64,000 nucleotides of DNA from Azohydromonas aeria (GTDB lineage: Bacteria > Pseudomonadota > Gammaproteobacteria > Burkholderiales > Burkholderiaceae_C): positions 1-64,000 of the forward strand of contig NZ_VIDQ01000009.1 of the NCBI RefSeq assembly GCF_009760915.1. The letters are read 5' to 3'. Shown here one piece after another: positions 1 to 7,059 of this stretch. Made by a program: the position numbers and the translations under genes. Position 1 is the stretch's first letter, and each line of letters opens with the position of its first letter. The notes below the pieces were generated by a model. That model made no database searches. It was not told where the DNA came from and saw only the letters and a program-made list of their open reading frames with translations.

Positions 1-1248
1 GCCGCGCCCGCCGTGCCCAGGCTCGACACCGGCGACACCGCCTTCGTGGCGCTGTGCAGCCTGGTGGTGCTGCTGATGACGCTGCCGGGCCTGGCACTGT
101 TCTACGGCGGGCTGGCGCGCAGCAAGAACGTGCTGTCGGTGCTGATGCAGGTCTTCAGCGTGGCCTCGCTGGTGTCGCTGCTGTTCGCGCTCTACGGCTA
201 CAGCCTCACGTTCGCCGACGGCGGCGCCTGGCAGGCCGTCATCGGCGGCACCGACAAGCTCGGCCTGCGCGGCGTCGGGCAGGACGCGCTGCAGGGCACT
301 ATTCCCGAGCTGCTGTACTTCCTGTTCATGCTGATGTTCGCGGCCATCACGCCGGCGATCATCGTCGGCGCCTTCGCCGAGCGCATGCGCTTCTCGGCGG
401 TGATGGTGTTCATGGCGCTGTGGTTCACGCTCAACTACGTGCCCATGGCGCACATGGCCTGGGGCGGCGGCTGGGTGTTCCAGCTCGGCGTGCAGGACTT
501 TGCCGGGGGCAACGTGGTGCACGTCAACGTGGGCATCGCCTCGCTGGTGGCGGCCTGGCTGGTGGGGCGGCGCAAGGGCTTCGGCACCGCGCAGCTCGCG
601 CCGCACAACATGACGATGACGATGACCGGCGGCTCGCTGCTGTGGGTGGGCTGGCTGGGCTTTTGCGGCGGCTGCGTGCTGGCGGCCAACGGCTTCGCGA
701 TGCTGGTGATCGTGAACTGCATGCTGGCGAGCTGCGCGGGCGCCATGTCGTGGATGGCGGTCGAGTGGTGGCACCGCGGCAAGCCCAGCATGCTGGGCGT
801 GGTTTCCGGCGCCATCGCCGGGCTGGTGGCCATCACGCCGGCCTGCGGTTTCGTCGGGCCCATGGGCGCAATCCTGCTGGGCCTGCTGGTGTCGCCGGTG
901 TGCGTGTGGGCGGTGGAGCAGCTCAAGCCCGCGCTGGGCCTGGACGACTCCTTCGACGTGTTCGGCGTGCACGGCGTGGGCGGCATCGTGGGCGGGCTGC
1001 TGACGCCGGTGTTCGCGCTGCCGGCGCTGGGCGGCCTGGGCTTCGCGGAAGGGCGCAGCATCGGCTCGCAGGCGCTGGTGCAGCTGGGCGTGGTGCTGTT
1101 CAGCGTGGCGTACTCGGCGGCCAGCAGCTGGATCGCGCTGAAGCTCACGGCGCGGCTGTGCGGCGGGCTGCGCGTGGACGATGACCAGGAGATCGAAGGC
1201 CTGGACCTGTCCTCGCACGGCGAGGTCGGCTACCGCTACACCAACTGA
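1..1248 (+). CDS. amt: Ammonium transporter (Amt family), 5' end cut by window
   Basis: Inner-membrane ammonium channel of the Amt/Mep/Rh family. The reading frame is open from base 1, so the gene starts upstream. The first visible residues (AAPAVPRLDTGDTAF) resemble the region just after the AmtB signal peptide, so the GTG at 13 is probably not the start. Visible family hallmarks are FYGGL in the first membrane segment, AERMRFSA, the HMAWGGG loop, the pore twin histidines (in NVVHVNVG and FGVHGVGG), and the C-terminal GLD.SSHGE motif that contacts PII. About eleven hydrophobic segments are present. It is followed after 13 nt by a PII-like gene, the usual amtB-glnK order, and the downstream genes are glutamine/glutamate metabolism genes. 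The context suggests uptake of ammonium or methylammonium for this locus. Family assignment is secure; the substrate is inferred. Confidence 0.93.
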   Translation, partial: AAPAVPRLDTGDTAFVALCSLVVLLMTLPGLALFYGGLARSKNVLSVLMQVFSVASLVSLLFALYGYSLTFADGGAWQAVIGGTDKLGLRGVGQDALQGTIPELLYFLFMLMFAAITPAIIVGAFAERMRFSAVMVFMALWFTLNYVPMAHMAWGGGWVFQLGVQDFAGGNVVHVNVGIASLVAAWLVGRRKGFGTAQLAPHNMTMTMTGGSLLWVGWLGFCGGCVLAANGFAMLVIVNCMLASCAGAMSWMAVEWWHRGKPSMLGVVSGAIAGLVAITPACGFVGPMGAILLGLLVSPVCVWAVEQLKPALGLDDSFDVFGVHGVGGIVGGLLTPVFALPALGGLGFAEGRSIGSQALVQLGVVLFSVAYSAASSWIALKLTARLCGGLRVDDDQEIEGLDLSSHGEVGYRYTN

Positions 1249-1261
1249 GGAGCCGGCCATC

Positions 1262-1597
1262 ATGAAGCTCATCCGTGCCACGCTGGCGCCCCACCAGCTC
1301 GACGCCGCGCACCGGGCGCTGCATGCCCTGGGCGTGCAGGGCATGACCGTGACCGAGGTGCGGCACTTCGGCCACCATGCCGGCCACACCGAGTTCTACC
1401 GCGGCACCGAGCTGCGGGTCGATTTCGAGCCGCAGGTGCAGCTGGAAGTGGCCGTGCACGACCCGCTGCGCGAGCAGGTGCTGGAAGCGCTGGAGGCCTT
1501 GCAGGCCGCCGTGCCTGCCCAGCTGGCGCTGCTGGTGCTGCCCGTGGAAGAGGCGGTGCGCGTGCGCACCGGCGAGCGGGGCGCGGACGCGCTGTAG
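1262..1597 (+). CDS. Degenerate PII-like signalling protein (GlnK paralogue)
   Basis: 111 aa, collinear with PII proteins: GMTVTEVRHFG, GHTEFYRG and the C-terminal VRVRTGE match GlnB/GlnK. Key residues differ. The position of the uridylylated Tyr51 is Leu (TELRVDF), Lys58 is Gln (EPQVQ), and the Gly-rich B-loop that carries Lys90 and binds ATP phosphates is replaced by a hydrophobic stretch (AAVPAQLALLV). It is therefore unlikely to be uridylylated at the classical site or to bind ATP normally (inference). It starts at ATG 1262 with GGAG nine bases upstream, just behind the Amt stop, so it is co-transcribed with the transporter and probably docks on it. An alternative upstream start would add an unrelated 27-residue leader and is not supported. 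Confidence 0.85.
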   Translation: MKLIRATLAPHQLDAAHRALHALGVQGMTVTEVRHFGHHAGHTEFYRGTELRVDFEPQVQLEVAVHDPLREQVLEALEALQAAVPAQLALLVLPVEEAVRVRTGERGADAL

Positions 1598-1633
1598 CGC
1601 GCCGCGGCTGCCTTCAAGTACGTCGTCCTGCGC

Positions 1634-1660
1634 GGGAGCCCGGCCCATGGCCGGGCTCCC
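1634..1660. terminator. Bidirectional terminator between PII-like gene and XRE regulator
   Basis: A perfect 12-bp stem (GGGAGCCCGGCC / GGCCGGGCTCCC) with a 3-nt loop lies between two convergent genes. There is no long T run, as is common in very GC-rich genomes, so termination strength is uncertain. Its position fits an insulator for both transcripts. Confidence 0.65.
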
Positions 1661-1668
1661 TTGGCGCT

Positions 1669-2265
1669 TCACTCGGCCGTGCGCGGGTAGACGATGACGG
1701 AGAGGAACTTGATCGGGCAGCGCGCCAGCCGCTCCGGCCCGTGCGGCACGTCGCCCTGGAAGCTCAGCGAGTCGCCCGGCTCCAGCAGGTAGGTCTCGTT
1801 GCCGCAGCGGTACTCCAGCTCGCCTTCGAGCATGTAGAGGAACTCCGTGCCCGGGTGCTGGAAGGTGGGGTAGCGCTGGGAGTCGTCGTCCATCGTGATG
1901 AGGAAGGGCTCGAACAGCTTGGTCGGGCCCTGGTCGTACGCCAGCAGGTGGTAGGTGTGGCCGCTGCGCGTGCCGCGGCGCACCACCTCCATGCCCATGC
2001 CGCGCTTGATGTGCTGGGCCGTGCTGGCCGACGCGTCGTACTTGCTGAACAGCATCGACATCGACACCCCGAGAGCGCGCGCGATGCGCGCCAGCGTTTC
2101 CACGCCGGCGCTGGTGTGGCCGGTCTCGATCTTGGAGAGCATGCCGCGGCTGATGCCGGCCTGCTCCGACACCTGCGCGATGGTCAGCCCATGGCGCTGG
2201 CGCAGCTCGCGGATGGCCGCGCCCACCGATTCCTCCAGCGAAGGCAGGCCGTCCTGCTTGTCCAT
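1669..2265 (-). CDS. XRE-family regulator with C-terminal cupin domain
   Basis: 198 aa. The N-terminal helix-turn-helix (about residues 12-70; LTIAQVSEQAGISRGMLSKIETG) is of the XRE/Cro type. The C-terminal cupin (about 115-195) contains FQHPGTEFLYMLEGELEY and LEPGDSLSFQGDVPHGPE. This architecture (PuuR/SutR-like) usually senses a small metabolite and represses adjacent catabolic or transport genes. ATG 2265 is chosen because a GGAG lies upstream and the HTH begins soon after; the longer frame adds a low-complexity leader. It is divergent from the glutamine-synthetase/glx operon and separated from it by a promoter region with an inverted repeat, so it is the likely regulator of that operon (inference). 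Confidence 0.88.
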   Translation of the reverse strand: MDKQDGLPSLEESVGAAIRELRQRHGLTIAQVSEQAGISRGMLSKIETGHTSAGVETLARIARALGVSMSMLFSKYDASASTAQHIKRGMGMEVVRRGTRSGHTYHLLAYDQGPTKLFEPFLITMDDDSQRYPTFQHPGTEFLYMLEGELEYRCGNETYLLEPGDSLSFQGDVPHGPERLARCPIKFLSVIVYPRTAE

Positions 2266-2622
2266 TCCTCGATCTCCGTCAGGCCCCACAGGGCGCCAGT
2301 GTAGAGGGCGGCCCGAGCCACGGGCCGGGCTGGAACGGCCCCGGCCGTTGCGCACGCAATCAGGGCGGGGCGCACCGGCCGCGTGCGCCGCATGCCGCCT
2401 TCCGGGGCATGCGCGGCGTCCGCGAAGGGCAGTCGCGGCCCGGTTCGAGGCGCCGCTCCCGGGGCTGCGGCCTCATCGCCAGCGGCCGGCCCGTGTTTCG
2501 CTGTAGGCATAAACGTTGCATTGGAAGAAACACGGAGCCGCTGGCGCTGCCTTGTTCGATCCCGCGTGGCGCGGGACCGCAGCGCCCGGATGCCGCCCCT
2601 TCACAGGACACAGGAGCCCCCA
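2266..2622. promoter_or_regulatory. Divergent promoter region with inverted repeat, XRE regulator / glnT
   Basis: No convincing gene lies in this 357-bp gap. A 9-bp inverted repeat, CCGTGTTTC at 2491-2499 and GAAACACGG at 2527-2535, brackets the most AT-rich part (GCATAAACGTTGC), where a promoter for the rightward operon would sit. This is a good candidate operator for the adjacent XRE-cupin regulator. A CAGGAG ribosome-binding site at 2611-2616 precedes the GTG start of the next gene. Confidence 0.5.
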
Positions 2623-4017
2623 GTGAACAAAGGATCGCCCCAGAAGGAGGAAGCCGCGCCCGACGCCCTGGTCGAGCCGCCGCGCTTCGACAGCGTCGAG
2701 GAGGCGCAGAAGTACCTGCGCTCCCAGGGCGTGGGTTACGTGCTGGCCCAGTTCGTCGACATCCACGGCGTGGCCAAGGCCAAGTCGGTGCCGGTGGCGC
2801 ACCTGGGCACGGTGCTCAGGGAAGGGGCGGGCTTCGCGGGCTTCGCCATCTGCGGCGTGGGCATCGAGCCGCACGGGCCGGACTTCATGGCCGTGGGCGA
2901 CCTTTCCACCGTGTCGCTGGTGCCGTGGCAGCCGGGGCTGGCGCGCATCGTGTGCGAGGGCCACGTCGAGGGCCAGCCCTGGCCCTTCGACAGCCGCGTG
3001 CTGCTCAAGCGCCAGGTGGCGCGCCTGGCGCAGCGCGGGCTGACGATGTTCACCGGGCTGGAGCCGGAGTTCTCGCTGCTGCGCCGCAACGACGACGGCA
3101 GCATCGGGCCGTGCGACCCCAGCGACACGCTGGCCAAGCCCTGCTACGACTACAAGGGCCTGTCGCGCACGCGCGCATTCCTGGAGCGGCTGTCGGGCGC
3201 GCTGCGCGCCTCGGGCATCGACGTCTACCAGATCGACCACGAGGACGCCAACGGCCAGTTCGAGCTCAACTACACCTACACCGACTGCCTGACCTCCTGC
3301 GACCACTTCATCTTCTTCAAGATGGCGGCGTCGGAAATCGCCAACGAGCTGGGGCTGGTGTGCTCCTTCATGCCCAAGCCGTTCTCCAACCGGCCCGGCA
3401 ACGGCATGCACATGCACCTGTCGCTGGGCGACGGCAAGCGCAACCTGTTTGCCGACAAGAACGACCCGCAGGGCCTGGAGCTCTCGCCCATGGCCTACCA
3501 CTTCCTGGGCGGGCTGCTGGCGCACGCGCCGGCGCTGACCGCGCTGTGCGCACCGACCGTCAACTCCTACAAGCGCCTGGTGGTCGGGCGCTCGCTCACC
3601 GGCGCGACCTGGGCGCCGGCGTACATCAGCTACGGCGACAACAACCGCTCGACCATGGTGCGCGTGCCCAGGGGCCGGCTGGAGCTGCGGCTGCCCGACG
3701 GCGCCTGCAACCCCTACCTGGCCACGGCCGCGGTGATCGCCGCGGGCCTGGACGGCATCGAGCGCGAACTCGACCCCGGCGCGCCGCAGAACGTCAACCT
3801 CTACGAGTGGAGCGAGGCGCAGCTCAAGGAGGCCGGCATCGGGCTGCTGCCGCAGAACCTGGGCGCGGCGCTGGACGCGCTGGAGCGCGACGAGGTGGTG
3901 TGCACGGCGCTGGGGCCGCTGGCCGGCGAGTTCCTCAAGCTCAAGCGCATGGAATGGCTGGAGTACATGCGCCACGTCTCCGACTGGGAGATCAAGACCT
4001 ATCTCGAATTCTTCTGA
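2623..4017 (+). CDS. glnT: Type III glutamine synthetase / gamma-glutamylmethylamide synthetase
   Basis: 464 aa, ATP-dependent ligase of the glutamine synthetase fold. Visible elements are the metal-site acidic motif GLEPEFSLL (about residues 145-153), the catalytic loop [13 protein letters not shown], the NSYKRLVVG segment, the [15 protein letters not shown] signature and the GlnT-type C-terminus ([10 protein letters not shown]). The GTG at 2623 is preferred because CAGGAG lies seven bases upstream and it gives the family length. Homologues in glx/mgs clusters either make glutamine or join methylamine to glutamate (GMAS); sequence alone does not decide. It is followed after 12 nt by glxB, so substrate and product probably pass to the glxBCD complex. 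Confidence 0.9.
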   Translation: MNKGSPQKEEAAPDALVEPPRFDSVEEAQKYLRSQGVGYVLAQFVDIHGVAKAKSVPVAHLGTVLREGAGFAGFAICGVGIEPHGPDFMAVGDLSTVSLVPWQPGLARIVCEGHVEGQPWPFDSRVLLKRQVARLAQRGLTMFTGLEPEFSLLRRNDDGSIGPCDPSDTLAKPCYDYKGLSRTRAFLERLSGALRASGIDVYQIDHEDANGQFELNYTYTDCLTSCDHFIFFKMAASEIANELGLVCSFMPKPFSNRPGNGMHMHLSLGDGKRNLFADKNDPQGLELSPMAYHFLGGLLAHAPALTALCAPTVNSYKRLVVGRSLTGATWAPAYISYGDNNRSTMVRVPRGRLELRLPDGACNPYLATAAVIAAGLDGIERELDPGAPQNVNLYEWSEAQLKEAGIGLLPQNLGAALDALERDEVVCTALGPLAGEFLKLKRMEWLEYMRHVSDWEIKTYLEFF

Positions 4018-4029
4018 AGGACGCGAACC

Positions 4030-4938
4030 ATGTGCGGAATCGTAGGACTGCTGTTGAAGACGCCCGCGTTGCGCGGGCAACTGGGCGAGCTGATGGTGCC
4101 CATGCTCATCGGCATGACGGAGCGCGGCCCGGACTCGGCCGGGCTGGCCGTGTTCACGCCCCCGCTGGCCGAGGGCCGGCGCAAGATCAGCGTGTACTCG
4201 GGCCTGACCGAGCAGGGCGCCGGCTATGACTGGCAGGCACTCGTGGGCGCGCTCAACGAGGCGCTGGGCGTGCAGGCCAGCGCCGCGGTCAAGGGCAACC
4301 ACGCCGTCATCACCTTCGACGGCGCGGCCGACCCCGTGAAGGCCTGGATCAAGGCCCACGGCCCGAAGCTGCACCTGCTCTCGGCCGGGCGCAGCATCGA
4401 GCTGTACAAGGACATCGGCACGCCCGCGCAGGTGGCCGAGCGCTACCGCTTCGGCCAGCTCACGGGCAGCCACCTGGTGGGCCACACCCGCATGGCCACC
4501 GAGTCGGCCGTGACGCCCGACCGGGCCCACCCCTTCACCGCGGGCGAGGACTTCTGCCTGGTGCACAACGGCTCGCTGTCCAACCCCAACGGCGTGCGCC
4601 GCATGCTCGAGCCGCGCGGCATCAAGTTCGAGACCGACAACGACACCGAGGCCGCGTGCCGCTTCCTGGAGTGGCGGCTGCGCGAGGGCGACGACTTGGA
4701 GGTGGCGCTGCAAAAGGGCTTCGAGGCGCTCGACGGCTTCTACACCTTCCTGATGGGCACGCCCACGGAGCTCGCGCTGATCCGCGACCCCTTCGCCTGC
4801 AAGCCCGCGGTGGTGGCCGAGACCGACGCCTACGTGGCCATCGCCTCCGAGTTCCGCTCGCTGGCGCACCTGCCCGACGTGAAGCACGCCACCGTGTTCG
4901 AACCCGCTCCCGAGGAAATGTACGTATGGAAAGTCTGA
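4030..4938 (+). CDS. glxB: Class II glutamine amidotransferase subunit (GlxB/MgsA type)
   Basis: 302 aa. It starts MCGIVG, giving the N-terminal nucleophile Cys2 of Ntn-type glutaminases, followed by the ERGPDSAG substrate loop and later HTRMATES and VHNGSLSN, all class II amidotransferase elements. This is the small glutaminase subunit of the split glutamate-synthase-like set (GlxBCD) or N-methylglutamate synthase (MgsABC). It hydrolyses the amide donor and hands ammonia or methylamine to the GlxD synthase. It overlaps glxC by 13 nt, which indicates translational coupling. Confidence 0.9.
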   Translation: MCGIVGLLLKTPALRGQLGELMVPMLIGMTERGPDSAGLAVFTPPLAEGRRKISVYSGLTEQGAGYDWQALVGALNEALGVQASAAVKGNHAVITFDGAADPVKAWIKAHGPKLHLLSAGRSIELYKDIGTPAQVAERYRFGQLTGSHLVGHTRMATESAVTPDRAHPFTAGEDFCLVHNGSLSNPNGVRRMLEPRGIKFETDNDTEAACRFLEWRLREGDDLEVALQKGFEALDGFYTFLMGTPTELALIRDPFACKPAVVAETDAYVAIASEFRSLAHLPDVKHATVFEPAPEEMYVWKV

Positions 4939-5615
4939 GCTTCGACCTGGGCCGCACCTCGGTGCGCGAGGTCAACCAGTTCCTGCACGCGCCGGCCGAC
5001 AAGCTCGCCGGGCGCCAGGTCGAGATCCTCAACCCCGACGGCGCGCACAACCTGGCCGTGGGCCTGAACGCGCCGGTGCAGGTGACGGTGCACGGCCATG
5101 CCGGCTACTACGCCGCGGGCATGAACCAGAAGGCCACCGTCGTCATCGAGGGCAGCGCCGGCACCGGCGTGGCCGAGAACATGATGAGCGGCAAGGTGCA
5201 CGTGCGGGGCTTCGCCTCCAACGGCGCCGGCGCCTCCGCGCATGGCGGGGTGCTGGTGATCGACGGCGACGCGGGCCTGCGCTGCGGCATCTCGCTCAAG
5301 GGCGGCGACATCGTCGTGGGCGGCTCGGTGGGCAGCTTCTCGGGCTTCATGGCGCAGGCCGGGCACATGGTGATCTGCGGCAACGCCGGGCACGCGCTGG
5401 GCGACTCGCTGTACGAGGCCGTGATCTACGTGAAGGGCGACGTGGCCTCGCTGGGCGCGGACGCGCAGTACGAGCCGCTGGGCGAGGCCGACGTCGCGGT
5501 GCTGAAGCGGCTGCTCGCCGAGGCGGGCCTGGCGCACGACCCGCAGGCCTTCAGGCGCGTGGCCTCGGCCCGAAGCCTCTATCACTGGAATGCCGACGCC
5601 AACCAGGAGTACTGA
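4926..5615 (+). CDS. glxC: Glutamate synthase gamma-domain-like subunit (GlxC/MgsB type)
   Basis: 229 aa, matching the C-terminal right-handed beta-helix (GXGXG) domain of large-subunit glutamate synthase. Repeating glycine-rich rungs such as VHGHAGYYAAG, VIEGSAGTGVAENM, GGDIVVGGSVGSFSGFMAQ and GHMVICGNAGHALGDS are visible. In the split enzyme it acts as the structural bridge between the amidotransferase (GlxB) and synthase (GlxD) subunits. It starts inside the end of glxB (ATG 4926), and glxD begins one base after its stop, so all three are translated from one message. Confidence 0.9.
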   Translation: MESLSFDLGRTSVREVNQFLHAPADKLAGRQVEILNPDGAHNLAVGLNAPVQVTVHGHAGYYAAGMNQKATVVIEGSAGTGVAENMMSGKVHVRGFASNGAGASAHGGVLVIDGDAGLRCGISLKGGDIVVGGSVGSFSGFMAQAGHMVICGNAGHALGDSLYEAVIYVKGDVASLGADAQYEPLGEADVAVLKRLLAEAGLAHDPQAFRRVASARSLYHWNADANQEY

Positions 5616-5616
5616 C

Positions 5617-6984
5617 ATGGCCCACAACGAACATCCCCTCCAGTTCAAGCGCCTGCAGCGCGAGGAGTCCGCGGGCTTCGACCGATCGGTGCTCGACTAC
5701 ATCCACCGCGCCTCGGCCACCGGCCTGTACGAGATCCGTGGCCTGGGGGCCAAGCGCAAGCTGCCGCACTTCGACGACCTGGTGTTCCTGGCCGGCTCGC
5801 TGTCGCGCTACCCGCTCGAAGGCTACCGCGAGCGCTGCGTGACCAGGACCGTGCTGGGCACGCGCTTCGCGAAGAAGCCCATCGAGCTCGACATCCCGAT
5901 CACGATCGCCGGCATGAGCTTCGGCGCGCTCTCGGCCAACGTGAAGGAGGCGCTGGGCCGCGCCGCCACGGAGATGGGCACCTCCACCACGACGGGCGAC
6001 GGCGGCATGACCAGCGAGGAGCGCGAGTCGTCCAGGACGCTGGTGTACCAGTGCCTGCCCTCGCGCTACGGCTTCAAGCCCGACGACGTGCGCCGCGCCG
6101 ACGCGATCGAGGTCGTCATCGGCCAGGGCGCCAAGCCCGGCGGCGGCGGCATGCTGCTGGGCCAGAAGGTCAACCCGCGCGTGGCCAGGATGCGCACGCT
6201 GCCCGAAGGCGTGGACCAGCGCTCGGCCTGCCGCCATCCGGACTGGACCGGCCCGGACGACCTGGCCATCAAGATCCAGGAACTGCGCGAGATCACCGAC
6301 TGGGAAAAGCCCATCTACGTGAAGGTGGGCGCCACGCGCGTCTTCAACGACGTCAAGCTCGCGGTGCACGCCGGCGCCGACGTGGTGGTGGTCGACGGCA
6401 TGCAGGGCGGCACCGCCGCCACGCAGACCTGCTTCATCGAGCACGTGGGTATCCCGACGCTGGCGGCGGTGCGCCAGGCCGTGGATGCGCTCGAAGACCT
6501 GGACATGAAGGGCAAGGTGCAGCTGATCGTCTCCGGCGGCATCCGCACCGGCGCGGACGTGGCCAAGGCGCTGGCGCTGGGCGCGGACGCGGTGGCGATC
6601 GGGCAGGGCACGCTCATGGCGCTGGGCTGCAACCGCGAGGTGTACTTCCAGGACGGCCAGCCCCTCAGCGCCGAGGCCGACTACGCGGCGCTGGGCACCG
6701 AGGCGGGCTTCTGCCACCACTGCCACACGGGCAAGTGCCCGGTGGGCATCACCACGCAGGACGCGGTGCTGGAGCAGCGGCTGCAGCCGCAGTGGGGCGC
6801 CAGGCACCTGAGGAACTACCTCAAGACGCTCACGATGGAGCTGACCACGCTGGCGCGCGCCTGCGGCAAGCAGGACGTGCACCACCTGGAGCCGGAGGAC
6901 CTGGTGGCGCTGACGGTGGAGGCCGCCGCGATGGCCCGCATACCGCTGGCCGGCACGAGCTGGATCCCCGGGCACGGCGGCTGA
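5617..6984 (+). CDS. glxD: FMN-dependent glutamate synthase-like large subunit (GlxD/MgsC type)
   Basis: 455 aa. FMN-binding TIM barrel of the glutamate synthase family, with TIAGMSFGALS, STTTGDGGM, IGQGAKPGGGGML, VVVVDGMQGGTAA and SGGIRTGADVAKALALGADAV. Cysteines 366, 369 and 374 in CHHCHTGKCPVG match the [3Fe-4S] ligands. It catalyses the reductive transfer step of glutamate or N-methylglutamate synthesis. If this is N-methylglutamate synthase, the matching N-methylglutamate dehydrogenase genes would be expected nearby, but none occur in this window. ATG 5617 follows the glxC stop by one base. Confidence 0.9.
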   Translation: MAHNEHPLQFKRLQREESAGFDRSVLDYIHRASATGLYEIRGLGAKRKLPHFDDLVFLAGSLSRYPLEGYRERCVTRTVLGTRFAKKPIELDIPITIAGMSFGALSANVKEALGRAATEMGTSTTTGDGGMTSEERESSRTLVYQCLPSRYGFKPDDVRRADAIEVVIGQGAKPGGGGMLLGQKVNPRVARMRTLPEGVDQRSACRHPDWTGPDDLAIKIQELREITDWEKPIYVKVGATRVFNDVKLAVHAGADVVVVDGMQGGTAATQTCFIEHVGIPTLAAVRQAVDALEDLDMKGKVQLIVSGGIRTGADVAKALALGADAVAIGQGTLMALGCNREVYFQDGQPLSAEADYAALGTEAGFCHHCHTGKCPVGITTQDAVLEQRLQPQWGARHLRNYLKTLTMELTTLARACGKQDVHHLEPEDLVALTVEAAAMARIPLAGTSWIPGHGG

Positions 6985-7009
6985 CGCGCGGCGCGTTGAA
7001 GGCAGCGGT

Positions 7010-7040
7010 CACGGGAAGGCGCACCCGCCGCCTTCCCGTG
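7010..7040 (+). terminator. Stem-loop after glxD
   Basis: A 12-bp perfect stem (CACGGGAAGGCG / CGCCTTCCCGTG) with a 7-nt loop lies 25 bases after the glxD stop and 19 bases before the next start. It lacks a T tract. It probably ends or attenuates the glnT-glxBCD transcript before the downstream activator gene. Confidence 0.6.
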
Positions 7041-7059
7041 GCGGATTGACCACTGGAAG

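Noticed and set aside
13-1248. GTG at 13 as the true start of the ammonium transporter
   Set aside because: The frame is open to base 1 and the visible N-terminus resembles sequence after a signal peptide, so the gene is most likely truncated by the window edge.
2473-4887. 804-codon open frame on the minus strand
   Set aside because: It lies antisense to glnT and glxB, which have clear family motifs; the translation is Arg/Gly/His-rich with no domain. It is a GC-content shadow frame.
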